64,000 nucleotides of DNA, taken from positions 1,550,001-1,614,000 of the forward strand of contig NZ_JIAD01000001.1 of the NCBI RefSeq assembly GCF_000688015.1. The letters are read 5' to 3'. Source of the DNA: Eubacterium sp. AB3007. Its GTDB lineage: Bacteria > Bacillota > Clostridia > Peptostreptococcales > Anaerovoracaceae. Numbering within the stretch: the stretch's first letter is position 1; every line of letters starts with the position of its first letter. The notes below the pieces were generated by a model. It was given only the letters and a program-made list of their open reading frames with translations, was not told the DNA's origin and made no database searches. Positions 45,131 through 52,946 of this stretch are shown one piece after another. The position numbers were made by a program, and so were the translations under genes.

Positions 45131-45256
45131 TGACTTCCCCTTTCTTCAGCACTATATTGGATGTAGAAAGTAGCTTGACGATTCACATTTTACTACACTG
45201 GTGGAGAACTCGATTATCCGCTGCTCCGGGAGCAGATCCTGAACTGGATCGAGTTC
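45131..45256 (+). promoter_or_regulatory. promoter and structured leader of the SGNH hydrolase gene
   Basis: TTGACT (45131-45136), a 17-base spacer and TATATT (45154-45159) form a promoter. The transcript would carry a leader of about 175 nt. In it, GAACTCGAT (45206-45214) pairs perfectly with ATCGAGTTC (45248-45256), enclosing the palindrome CTGCTCCGGGAGCAG (45221-45235). A smaller GGGC-ACAAA-GCCC hairpin and an AAAGGAG follow, more than 30 bases from the ATG. The leader does not match a riboswitch class I know. Confidence 0.55.
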
Positions 45257-45342
45257 TGCCGAAACGAGTAACTTCGGGCACAAAGCCCACCTCCCAGGCA
45301 CCGAAAGGAGAACGCTGCCATTTCACGCAGCCGACAATTACT

Positions 45343-46014
45343 ATGAAGAGAGAACCACTTACCACCATCCTCTGTTATGGGGATTCCAATACATATGGAT
45401 ACGATCCGCAGGACGGCCTGCGGTACACTTCCGATGTCCGCTGGCCGGGCCGGCTCCAGCGCCTGCTCGGCGAGGAATTCTACGTCATCGAGGAAGGGTG
45501 CAACGGCCGGACCGCCTCGGTCCGTCCTGAGGATGAGCCATGGAAAGACGGACGTTCCTGCCTGAAGGCGATCTTGAACAGTCATAAGCCTGTGGATGTT
45601 TTTGTGCTGATGCTTGGCACCAATGACCTGAAGAAACAGTTCACCGCTACACCGGAGTCCATCGCAGCAGGTGTACGGGACATCCTGAACACAGCGGCTG
45701 AGTTTCTGGAAGAGAAACAGGGCTTTCGTCCCCGTGGGCTTTTGATCGCACCGGCAGAGATCGCAGAAGGGATCGTGGCTTCGCCCTTCGCCCATTCCTT
45801 CGATGTAGAAGCTGCCCCTTGTTCACAGCAGCTCCCGGCGCTCTATCAGGCGGTCGCCGCAGAATTGACGACCGCAGGAATCATGCGCTGTGGTTTTCTG
45901 AATGCACAGGAGATCCTCCGCCCTTCACAGCTGGACTGCCTGCACCTGATGCCTGAGGCACATGCCGCCCTGGCAAAAGCAGTGGCCGCGGCGATCAAAA
46001 AAACGCGGCCGTAA
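45343..46014 (+). CDS. SGNH/GDSL-family esterase or lipase
   Basis: 223 aa. ILCYGDSNTYGYDP is block I with the nucleophile Ser. EEGCNGRTASV is block II (Gly), VLMLGTNDLKKQF is block III (G-x-N-D) and LDCLHLMPEAHAAL is block V (D-x-x-H). All four blocks are intact. No signal peptide is visible, so it should be cytosolic. It probably removes acyl groups from small esters. The ATG at 45343 has no good ribosome site nearby. The stop codon lies in the loop of the terminator. Confidence 0.87.
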   Translation: MKREPLTTILCYGDSNTYGYDPQDGLRYTSDVRWPGRLQRLLGEEFYVIEEGCNGRTASVRPEDEPWKDGRSCLKAILNSHKPVDVFVLMLGTNDLKKQFTATPESIAAGVRDILNTAAEFLEEKQGFRPRGLLIAPAEIAEGIVASPFAHSFDVEAAPCSQQLPALYQAVAAELTTAGIMRCGFLNAQEILRPSQLDCLHLMPEAHAALAKAVAAAIKKTRP

Positions 46015-46031
46015 GGCCGCGCTTTCTCTTT
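46004..46031 (+). terminator. intrinsic terminator of the SGNH hydrolase gene
   Basis: CGCGGCC (46004-46010), loop GTAA, GGCCGCG (46015-46021), then a T-rich CTTTCTCTTTT run. The TAA stop codon is inside the loop. Confidence 0.85.
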
Positions 46032-46043
46032 TGCATTGTATTG

Positions 46044-46451
46044 TCATTCCTCGTCCCGTCTGCCAAACCCAAGCAAACGACCGATGCCCAGGATCAGGAA
46101 CCGGATTGCTGCAAACACCAGAAACATCGCCAGGAAACCCGCCATCCCAGCCTGCACATCCGCCATCTCCATACCGCCGGTACCGGTCAGTCCCTGTCCG
46201 ATCTCGATGGCAAAGGTCAGTACCAGCATGACCGTCATGGCGTAGATGAACGCCACCACAATGATATGGTTCTGCAGCAACTTGAACACCAGATAAGACA
46301 ACAGGAATACCACCATCCCCAGCACACCCATCACGATGAAATGCAGCTGCTTATCTGTAAAGAAATACCCCCCGCTGTCGTTCAGCGACAGCAGATAGTC
46401 ATGGATCTCAGCGGCTTTGTAGACCAGCCCGTATAGAATATCTGACATCAA
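46044..46451 (-). CDS. VanZ-like small membrane protein
   Basis: 135 aa with three or four membrane segments. The TDKQLHFIVMGVLGMVV segment (D-K-x-x-H-F), the central AIEIGQGLTGTG (E-x-x-Q) and EMADVQAGMAGFLAMF (D-x-x-A-x-x-x-G) follow the VanZ-like pattern. The function of this family is poorly known. It converges with the SGNH gene and stands alone. Confidence 0.6.
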   Translation of the reverse strand: MMSDILYGLVYKAAEIHDYLLSLNDSGGYFFTDKQLHFIVMGVLGMVVFLLSYLVFKLLQNHIIVVAFIYAMTVMLVLTFAIEIGQGLTGTGGMEMADVQAGMAGFLAMFLVFAAIRFLILGIGRLLGFGRRDEE

Positions 46452-46533
46452 AAACTCCTTCTTTCACGAAAATCATTTAAGGCTATTCTACATTATTTAA
46501 TAGGCTATGGCAATTGTTTTGTGTACGCCAGGA

Positions 46534-46589
46534 GTAATTGTAAAGTGTTCAGTAATTCACTTGACAATTACGCCGCGCCTTGCTATTGT
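46534..46589 (+). promoter_or_regulatory. bioB promoter with overlapping biotin-type operator
   Basis: GTAATTGTAAAGTG (46534-46547) and CACTTGACAATTAC (46558-46571) form an inverted repeat of 14-base arms with one mismatch and a 10-base spacer. The right arm contains the -35 TTGACA (46561-46566); after 17 bases comes TATTGT (46584-46589). A repressor on the palindrome would cover the -35. A BirA-type biotin repressor is the natural candidate. The repressor gene is not in the window. Confidence 0.7.
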
Positions 46590-46620
46590 AAAAGAAGAAG
46601 AGAAACAGGAGGAGACTTTT

Positions 46621-47670
46621 TTGCAGACCATAGCAACATTAGTAGACAACATCATAGAAGGCCTGCGGCTGGCCACAAGTGACGCCTGCCAGCCGCTTCT
46701 CACCGCGCCCCTGGAGGCGTTGATGGAGGGCGCGGACCGGATCCGGCAGGCCATGCGGGGCAACCGGGTGGAACTTTGTGCCATCATCAACGGAAGGAGC
46801 GGACGTTGCGGAGAGAACTGCAAGTTTTGTGCCCAGTCTGTATGCAACCATACGGGGATCGAGGAATACAGCTTTGTGCCGCAGGAAGAGATCCTGGCGG
46901 ACTGCGGCACCTACGACGCGCTGGGGGTGGATCGCTACTCCATCGTCACAGCCGGCCGGGGACTGAGCGCCCGGGAGATGGACAAGGCAGTAGACGCCTA
47001 TGCGGCCATGCGCCGGGAGTACCCTGGAATAGGGCTTTGCGCCTCTCACGGATTCATGAGCGAGGAGGCGTTCCGCAGACTGCGGGATGCGGGGGTAAGC
47101 CGGGTTCACTGCAACATCGAGACCTCAGAAGAGTTTTTTCCGGAGATCTGCACCTCACACCGGTTTGCCGATAAGCTGGAGAATATCTACCGTGCCAAAC
47201 GGGCGGGACTGGATATCTGCTGCGGGGGCATCATCGGCATGGGGGAGAGTTGGCAGGATCGAATCAGTATGGCGCTGACGATCCAGAAGATCGGCGCCGT
47301 TTCTGTGCCTCTGAATGTACTGATCCCCATTCCGGGGACACCGCTGGCGGACATGCCGGTGATGGCGGAGGAAGATGTCCTGCGCACGGTTGCGCTCTTC
47401 CGGTTCATCGTGCCGGAGGCGGATGTGAGGATCGCCGCAGGGCGGTTTCGGTTTCAGGACGGCGGCCTCAGCCTGTTCCAAGCGGGGGCCAGCGCTACGA
47501 TCACAGGAAACATGCTGACTACAGTCGGTAACAACACAAAGCAGGATCGCGAGATGCTCACAGCAGCCGGGTACTCGCTGAGGCCCGTGGGTACGGCCAT
47601 TCCCGCGGACACAGAGCCTGCACTATTAGCCGCATCACGAGGCGGCGACCAGAGAGGAGAAGTACTATGA
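46621..47670 (+). CDS. bioB: biotin synthase
   Basis: 349 aa from the TTG at 46621, which follows AGGAGGAG by a few bases; upstream codons would lie inside the operator. Radical-SAM enzyme that inserts sulfur into dethiobiotin. The CGENCKFCAQS motif binds the 4Fe-4S/SAM cluster. YSIVTAGRGLS, HCNIETSEEFFPEICTSHRF and CCGGIIGMGESWQDR (second-cluster Cys region) are all typical BioB. The start overlaps nothing upstream, and the stop overlaps bioY by 4 bases. Other bio genes are absent here, so dethiobiotin may be imported or made elsewhere. Confidence 0.94.
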   Translation: MQTIATLVDNIIEGLRLATSDACQPLLTAPLEALMEGADRIRQAMRGNRVELCAIINGRSGRCGENCKFCAQSVCNHTGIEEYSFVPQEEILADCGTYDALGVDRYSIVTAGRGLSAREMDKAVDAYAAMRREYPGIGLCASHGFMSEEAFRRLRDAGVSRVHCNIETSEEFFPEICTSHRFADKLENIYRAKRAGLDICCGGIIGMGESWQDRISMALTIQKIGAVSVPLNVLIPIPGTPLADMPVMAEEDVLRTVALFRFIVPEADVRIAAGRFRFQDGGLSLFQAGASATITGNMLTTVGNNTKQDREMLTAAGYSLRPVGTAIPADTEPALLAASRGGDQRGEVL

Positions 47671-48257
47671 ACCGAAGTGAAATGAGCAGAACCAGGAACC
47701 TGACGATTACAGCATTGATGACAGCCGTGCTCTGCATCCTCGGTCCCATCGTACTTCCCATCGGGCCGGTCCCCATCTCTCTGACCAACCTTGCCATCTA
47801 TCTGGCATTGTATGCGGTGGGGACTCGGCGCGCACTGGTCGCCTATCTGGTCTACCTGCTGCTTGGGATCGCCGGCCTCCCGGTGTTCTCCGCCTTCGAG
47901 GGCGGCCCGCAGAAACTGGTGGGGCCCACGGGCGGCTACCTGATCGGGTTCATTCTCATGCTTCTGGTGGCAGGTTGGTTCATCGACCGCGACTACCAGC
48001 GAAAGCTCCCCTGCATCCTGGGCATGATCCTTGGTCTGACCATCGCTTACGCCCTGGGGACGCTTTGGCTTTCCTACGCGGCCGGCATGCCCCTGAAGGC
48101 AGCCATCATGGCCGGCGTGGCGCCCTTTGTGCTGGAGGATCTTGCCAAGATCGCCTTCGCCGCCTTCCTTGGGACAGCGCTCCGGGATCGGCTGATCCGG
48201 GCAGGGCTGTTCCTGGGCAAAAAGCACTATCCACTGACTATTAACCAGAACCTGTGA
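47667..48257 (+). CDS. bioY: biotin transporter substrate-binding subunit (ECF S component)
   Basis: 196 aa with six membrane segments. LTITALMTAVLCILGPIVLPIGPVPISLTNLAIYLA is the BioY N-terminus, and KLVGPTGGYLIGFILM the GPTGGY biotin-binding signature; the GLPVFSAFEGG segment also matches. It overlaps bioB, so uptake and final synthesis share one operator. The ECF energising subunits are not in the window. Confidence 0.93.
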   Translation: MNRSEMSRTRNLTITALMTAVLCILGPIVLPIGPVPISLTNLAIYLALYAVGTRRALVAYLVYLLLGIAGLPVFSAFEGGPQKLVGPTGGYLIGFILMLLVAGWFIDRDYQRKLPCILGMILGLTIAYALGTLWLSYAAGMPLKAAIMAGVAPFVLEDLAKIAFAAFLGTALRDRLIRAGLFLGKKHYPLTINQNL

Positions 48258-48320
48258 CCGACGGTTTCCAGGAGGCCGAATCTCACGTTTTTCATTCCTA
48301 CTTCACGCTCATTGCAACCT

Positions 48321-48362
48321 CGGGATACAGAATCCTCGTAAAACATCGTTTTTCGTATCCCG
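48321..48362. repeat. GGGATAC hairpin repeat
   Basis: CGGGATAC (48321-48328) pairs perfectly with GTATCCCG (48355-48362) around a 26-base loop. Hairpins built on the same GGATAC/GTATCC core are at 52729-52767 and 52815-52863. Confidence 0.6.
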
Positions 48363-48391
48363 TTTCTCTTTGTGCCCCACTATGGAAATAA

Positions 48392-48422
48392 TGTGTCAAA
48401 AGGGACGGTTCTTTTTGACACA
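48392..48422. repeat. REP-like hairpin TGTGTCAAAA...TTTTGACACA, left copy
   Basis: TGTGTCAAAA (48392-48401) and TTTTGACACA (48413-48422) pair perfectly around a loop with GGGACGGTTC. A reversed copy lies at 49562-49592, on the other side of the ornithine cyclodeaminase gene. This GGGACGGTTCTTTT theme recurs in many clostridial genomes in intergenic REP-like elements. Confidence 0.75.
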
Positions 48423-48432
48423 CCTTTGACAC

Positions 48433-49443
48433 TTATAATTCCACCACGGCGCCGAGCCCTTTCGCTTCGGCCAGGTCCAGTGCTACCTTGGCGGCAGCGA
48501 TGTCCAGCAGTGCCATGCCTGCCGGGTCATAGATGGTGATGTCTTCGTCGGAGGTCCTGCCTGCGACATTGCCCAGGATCAGGTCCCCGATCTCGGTGAT
48601 GCTGCTCTCCGCAAGGATGCCCTTCTTCACCGGGATCTCCACTTCGCCTGCCTCGATGCAGTGCTCCATGTCATCCACAAAGACCTTTGCCTCCCGGAAA
48701 ATCTCGGGATCCAGTTCTTCCTTTCCTTCCATGTCAGAACCCACGGTGGAGAAGTGCATCCCGGGGCGCACCCATTCCTTCCTGATGACCGGCTCTCTGG
48801 ACGGGGTGACGGTAATGACGATGTCGCTCTCCGGCACGGTGACCGCCGGTTCGTTGGTTGCCTCGAACACAATCCCCTCTGTTTCGACCCCCAGTTCCTC
48901 CTGCAGCCTCTGCCGAATGCCGGCCACGAACTTCTCGGCATTCTCCGGGAAGAGCAAATCCGCCACGTAGACCTTTTTAAGTCCCGGAAAGGCAGTGATG
49001 GTGGCTGCGATCTGATAAGCAGCCTGGTTGCCGGCTCCCAGAATGAACAGCGTCTCAGAATCCTTCCTGGCCAGATACTTGGCTCCGATCGCTCCTGCGG
49101 CGCCGGTACGTACACCGGTGATATAAGCCCCCTCCAGAATGCCCACCGGCGCACCGGTGAACTCGTCAAACACATTGATCGTGGCCATCAGGTTGGGCAG
49201 ACCCTTCTCTGCATTGCCTCCGAAGAAGCCGATCGTCTTATGCCCAAAGATGTGCTCCCCCGGAAGATAGCCGGATCGGATATCCATATCCCGCTCCCCT
49301 TCCTCGAACACGTGGAACACCGTCGGCCACGCCACAGCCTCGCCCTGGCTTTTCATGGTGTAGACACCCTCCACCGCCTGGATGGTGGGAGCCATCTCGA
49401 TCACCTGCATGATATCGTTTCTATTCAATACTCTGGTCTTCAT
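48433..49443 (-). CDS. ornithine cyclodeaminase / mu-crystallin family protein
   Basis: 336 aa. The substrate end includes VAWPTVFHVFEEGERDMDIRSGYLPG and GHKTIGFFGGN. The NAD(P)-binding domain is LFILGAGNQAAYQIAATITAFPGLKKVYVADL (G-A-G-x-Q-A). STVGSDMEGKEELDPEIF and the GEVEIPVKKGILAE segment follow. The family includes ornithine cyclodeaminase, alanine dehydrogenase and ketimine reductase; the true substrate is uncertain. It stands alone between two inverted REP-like hairpins. Confidence 0.88.
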   Translation of the reverse strand: MKTRVLNRNDIMQVIEMAPTIQAVEGVYTMKSQGEAVAWPTVFHVFEEGERDMDIRSGYLPGEHIFGHKTIGFFGGNAEKGLPNLMATINVFDEFTGAPVGILEGAYITGVRTGAAGAIGAKYLARKDSETLFILGAGNQAAYQIAATITAFPGLKKVYVADLLFPENAEKFVAGIRQRLQEELGVETEGIVFEATNEPAVTVPESDIVITVTPSREPVIRKEWVRPGMHFSTVGSDMEGKEELDPEIFREAKVFVDDMEHCIEAGEVEIPVKKGILAESSITEIGDLILGNVAGRTSDEDITIYDPAGMALLDIAAAKVALDLAEAKGLGAVVEL

Positions 49444-49561
49444 ATTCTCTCCTCGCTTTCTCTTTTTCTGTCTCTATTATAGCGGGAGAGGCCGATCCAA
49501 GGTTTTGTAGATTGCACAAAATACACGGCAGTTTTTTGAACTATTGAAAAGCCCGCCACAG

Positions 49562-49592
49562 TGTGTCAAAAAGAACCGTCCCTTTTGACACA
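49562..49592. repeat. REP-like hairpin, right copy in inverted orientation
   Basis: TGTGTCAAAA (49562-49571), AGAACCGTCCC loop, TTTTGACACA (49583-49592). It is the reverse complement of the copy at 48392 and abuts the stop of the HAD-PepD gene, so it could also act as that gene's terminator stem. Confidence 0.75.
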
Positions 49593-49593
49593 C

Positions 49594-51642
49594 TCACAGT
49601 CTGGCCAGCAGTTCTTTCAGGAAGTCGTAGAACCGCTCGACGGAAGAGATCCGCACCCTCTCCTGAGGAGAGTGGAAATACTGGCAGTCCGGGCCGATGG
49701 AGATGATGTCCAGGCCGGGCATCTTCTCTGCGAAGAACCCACACTCCAACCCTGCATGCAAGGCCAGTTCCTGCATAGGCTCTCCGTACATTTCCCGGAA
49801 GGTATCCACCGCCTTTTCCCTCAGCGGGGATTCCGCCACCGGTTCCCAGGGCACGTAACCGTCAAAGAACCGCACCTGCGCATCGAACAGTTCCGCCACC
49901 GCACGGATACTGCGTTTGGCGTCTTCGATGGTGGACTGGTAAGCGCCTCGGGCCTCCGACACCAGCTTCACCTCCGCCTCATCCATCTCCAGGATCCCGA
50001 TGTTGTCGGAGCTTTCCACCAATCCCGGGAGATTGCCGTTCATCTGCAGGATCCCGTTGGGATAGGTGCGAAGCAGCGCACTGAGCCTTTGGAAGCTCTC
50101 CCGGCTCAGCGGAGCACGCCACTGCGTTTCCAACGGCATCACTTCGATGGTGAGCTCCGGTGCAGTCACAAAGTATTCCTTGCGGAAGATCTCTTCCATG
50201 CGGGCCACCGCCTCCCGCAGCCCCTCTTCGTCGGCACAAAGCACCACAGCCTCTGCCTCCCGAGGAATAGCCAGACGATTGGTTCCGCCCCGGAAGTCAA
50301 CCACCGGCAGATCCAGCTCCTCCAACAAGCGGAGCATCAGCAGAAGGGCATTCCCCCTGCCCCGATGGATGTCTTCTCCGGAGTGCCCGCCCTTCAGTCC
50401 GCGGAGGGCAATGTGGAAGGTTCGAGGCTCCTGCCCGGCGGCGGCGCGTTCGATCCGCATCCTGAGTTCTGCCCCGGTGCCGCCGCAGCTTCCGACGATC
50501 AGCTCGTGCTCATCGGCATGATCCAGGTTGATCAGGCGAGTAGCCAAAAGGTCCCCTACATCAACGCTCTCCGCCCCAATGAACGTGGTCTCCTCCTGTA
50601 CCGTGAACACGACCTCAAGCGGAGGGTGTGCCAGCTCTTCGTCCTCCAGGATCGCCAAAGCGGCAGCTACTCCAATCCCATTATCCGCCCCAAGCGTGGT
50701 ACCATCAGCAGCGGTCAACCATTCTCCGTCCACAGCCAGTTCGATGGGGTCCTTCCGGAAATCGTGCCTGCTGTCCGTGTTCTTCTCACAAACCATATCG
50801 ATATGCGCCTGGAGCATCACCGCCGGGTGCTCCTCGAAGCCTGTGGAAGCCGGTTTCCGGAGCACCAGATTCCCAACCTCATCCTGACGCACCCAGATCC
50901 CGTGGGCGATGGCCCAGGTGCGGATCCAGTGGCTAACCGGCCATTCCGCCCCGGACTCCCGTGGATAGCGGTTCAACTGAGCAAAGAGGCGGAGCACCGG
51001 GTGTTCCCAAATTCCGGCACGGCTCTCCGGCGCCGGAGTGCCTTCTTCAGCAAGCAGCCTCTCCAGCGCGGAGCACCCCTCCGCATAGGAAACAAAACGG
51101 AGGGCTTTCATCCCGAAAGCCGCCGCAACCTCCACATTCGTTTCGCTGTCATCCAGAAACACACACTCTGCCGGATCCAGCCGGTATCTGTGGCAGAGGC
51201 GGCGAAAGATCTCAGGATCCGGCTTCACCACCTTCTCATCGCAGGAGAAGATCCCCCCATCCATATAAGGAAGGAAGTCCAGCACCCTGGGATTCACCTC
51301 CATGGTGTGATGGGCGTAGTTGGAGAGGTAAAGCACCTGCAGTCCACAAGCTCGAAGCGCCTTGATCCAGGGAATCGCGTAGTCCATACGGTGTATACAC
51401 TGCCCCACATTCTCAAACGTACGTCGGATCGCATCCTCGTAATCAGGGGCCGCCGCCACCATCTTTCGAAAGATCTCCTCTGTATTCTCCCCCCGATCAA
51501 GTTCGTTCCAATATCCCGTGCGCCAGATGGCATCGTTGACCTTCTCAATGAGAGCATCCTCCTTCAACAATTCGCGCACATAGGGCATGTACTCGAATTT
51601 CACCAATACGTTGCCGATGTCAAATATTACCGTCTTGATCAT
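49594..51642 (-). CDS. HAD phosphatase fused to PepD-type M20 dipeptidase
   Basis: 682 aa. Residues 1 to about 205 are a HAD hydrolase: FDIGNVLVKF (nucleophile Asp), YLSNYAH (Ser/Asn motif), EKVVKPDPEIF (Lys) and VFLDDSETNV (acid pair). From about 212 there is a PepD (Xaa-His dipeptidase) domain: VMLQAHIDMVCE (zinc His), TLGADNGIGVAAAL (bridging Asp), TVQEETTFIGAESVD (catalytic and zinc Glu) and GLKGGHSGEDIHRGRGNA, ending with LECGFFAEKMPGLDIISIGPD. The two domains are in one open frame with no internal ribosome site that I could see. The joint role is not known. It overlaps the ROK kinase gene by 4 bases. Confidence 0.88.
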   Translation of the reverse strand: MIKTVIFDIGNVLVKFEYMPYVRELLKEDALIEKVNDAIWRTGYWNELDRGENTEEIFRKMVAAAPDYEDAIRRTFENVGQCIHRMDYAIPWIKALRACGLQVLYLSNYAHHTMEVNPRVLDFLPYMDGGIFSCDEKVVKPDPEIFRRLCHRYRLDPAECVFLDDSETNVEVAAAFGMKALRFVSYAEGCSALERLLAEEGTPAPESRAGIWEHPVLRLFAQLNRYPRESGAEWPVSHWIRTWAIAHGIWVRQDEVGNLVLRKPASTGFEEHPAVMLQAHIDMVCEKNTDSRHDFRKDPIELAVDGEWLTAADGTTLGADNGIGVAAALAILEDEELAHPPLEVVFTVQEETTFIGAESVDVGDLLATRLINLDHADEHELIVGSCGGTGAELRMRIERAAAGQEPRTFHIALRGLKGGHSGEDIHRGRGNALLLMLRLLEELDLPVVDFRGGTNRLAIPREAEAVVLCADEEGLREAVARMEEIFRKEYFVTAPELTIEVMPLETQWRAPLSRESFQRLSALLRTYPNGILQMNGNLPGLVESSDNIGILEMDEAEVKLVSEARGAYQSTIEDAKRSIRAVAELFDAQVRFFDGYVPWEPVAESPLREKAVDTFREMYGEPMQELALHAGLECGFFAEKMPGLDIISIGPDCQYFHSPQERVRISSVERFYDFLKELLARL

Positions 51643-52565
51643 TGTCCATCCTCCAACACCATCTTCACGGCACCATAGATCCCTGCGTCATTTCCCAGTT
51701 GCGCCAGAGCAAACGCTGTATCCTTCGAGGCATGGAAGGCATACTCCCTGTAGCTCTCCCGGATCCTATCCAGCAGAAAGGTCCCGGCCTTAGACACGCC
51801 ACCCCCGATGACGAAGGCCTCCGGATCTACGACGCAGGCGATGGACGCCAACGCCTTTCCAAGCATATCGACCGCCTTTGTCAGCGCGGTTTCCCCTGCC
51901 GGTTCCCCAGCCTTCGCCGCGTCGATCACGTCCTTGGCTGTGAGCTCCTCACGTTCCCGGAGCACGGTCCTGCGAGCCAGGCGAACGATCCCCGTAGCGG
52001 AAGCGTATTGCTCCAGATGGCCGCGTCCTCCGCAGCCACAAAGCTCTCTCTCCTCATCGAACACCGTCATATGGCCGATCTCTCCGCCGGCTCCAAAGGC
52101 CCCCTCCAGGATCTCCCCATCGACGATGATCCCACCGCCCACACCGGTTCCCAGGGTCACCATCACCATATTCCGGTACCCGCGTCCCCCGCCTTTCCAC
52201 ATCTCTCCCAATGCCGCCACGTTAGCATCGTTGCCCACGCGGACGGCGGAGACACCGGTGAGTTCCTTCAGCTGCTCCGCCACGTTCACCACGCCCCAAC
52301 CCAGGTTGGCGCATCGGTTGACAGTTGTGCTCCCTGTCACAGCCCCCGGTGCTCCCACACCGATGCCGATCACGTCCTCCGTGGAGGCCTCCCGCTCGGT
52401 CAACTTCGTCAGAAGGGATGCTGCCACATCCGGCAAGATCTCTGCACCGCCCTCTTCCGTCCGTGTGGGGATCTCCCACTTATCCAAAAGCGCACCCTTA
52501 TTATCAAAAAGCCCCATCTTCACCGTGGTGCCGCCGATGTCGATGCCAAATGCATAGTTTCCCAT
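51639..52565 (-). CDS. ROK-family sugar kinase (glucokinase-like)
   Basis: 308 aa. YAFGIDIGGTTVKMGLFD is the ATP-binding phosphate-1 motif. VGNDANVAALGEMWKGGGRGYRNMVMVTLGTGVGGGIIVDG carries the catalytic Asp. GHMTVFDEERELCGCGGRGHLEQYASATGI is the ROK zinc motif (C-G-C-G-x-x-G-H-x-E), and a final FVIGGGVSKAG follows. It most likely phosphorylates glucose. It overlaps the HAD-PepD gene downstream, which is an unusual partner. Confidence 0.92.
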   Translation of the reverse strand: MGNYAFGIDIGGTTVKMGLFDNKGALLDKWEIPTRTEEGGAEILPDVAASLLTKLTEREASTEDVIGIGVGAPGAVTGSTTVNRCANLGWGVVNVAEQLKELTGVSAVRVGNDANVAALGEMWKGGGRGYRNMVMVTLGTGVGGGIIVDGEILEGAFGAGGEIGHMTVFDEERELCGCGGRGHLEQYASATGIVRLARRTVLREREELTAKDVIDAAKAGEPAGETALTKAVDMLGKALASIACVVDPEAFVIGGGVSKAGTFLLDRIRESYREYAFHASKDTAFALAQLGNDAGIYGAVKMVLEDGQ

Positions 52566-52728
52566 ATTGTCCTCCCTGCAAATTATTCCTATATATTATA
52601 GCACAGGATCGTGCGTGAACAACCCTCGGATGTACTTAGGCATGGGTCATACGATGACCAACGGAAATGGGTTGCCCGGATTGCAAATGAGCCATTTTCT
52701 GTTCCCACAACCCCCGGCTAAGAACCTT

Positions 52729-52863
52729 AGGATACGGTTTTTCTCCAAAAGCCGGTTTTTGGTATCCCGATTAATAATTATGGAGCCAAGGGGAACAGGA
52801 TTGTTGAAAATAATCTCTTGGGATACAGAAACCCGCCAATAATGAGAATCTGGTATCCAAGAG
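52729..52863. repeat. two GGATAC hairpins in the gap before the Rrf2 gene
   Basis: The first pairs GGATAC (52730-52735) with GTATCC (52762-52767). The second pairs CTCTTGGGATAC (52815-52826) with GTATCCAAGAG (52853-52863), with one bulged base. They match the core of the hairpin at 48321-48362. The rest of the 52566-52946 gap has only a TATAACGAGCGC word (minus strand, near 52940-52951) that recurs at 58641 and 63841. Confidence 0.6.
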
Positions 52864-52946
52864 GTCATCATGAAGCAAAGTGGAAACAAGAAATAGAGGA
52901 ATACAGGGTTTGGGAAACGGAGCGGCGGGGGGAATCCAAGCGCTCG

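Noticed and set aside
45180..45273. A short reading ending LREQILNWIEFCRNE that looks like a protein C-terminus
   Set aside because: It is only about 30 codons after an in-frame stop and overlaps the perfect leader stem, which explains the sequence better as structured RNA.
48392..49592. An insertion sequence
   Set aside because: The inverted hairpins enclose only an ornithine cyclodeaminase-family gene; there is no transposase and no clear target duplication.
49561..51678. A 705-codon plus-strand frame opposite the HAD-PepD gene
   Set aside because: It lacks recognisable motifs and mirrors the codon pattern of the minus-strand gene, which has complete catalytic motifs.
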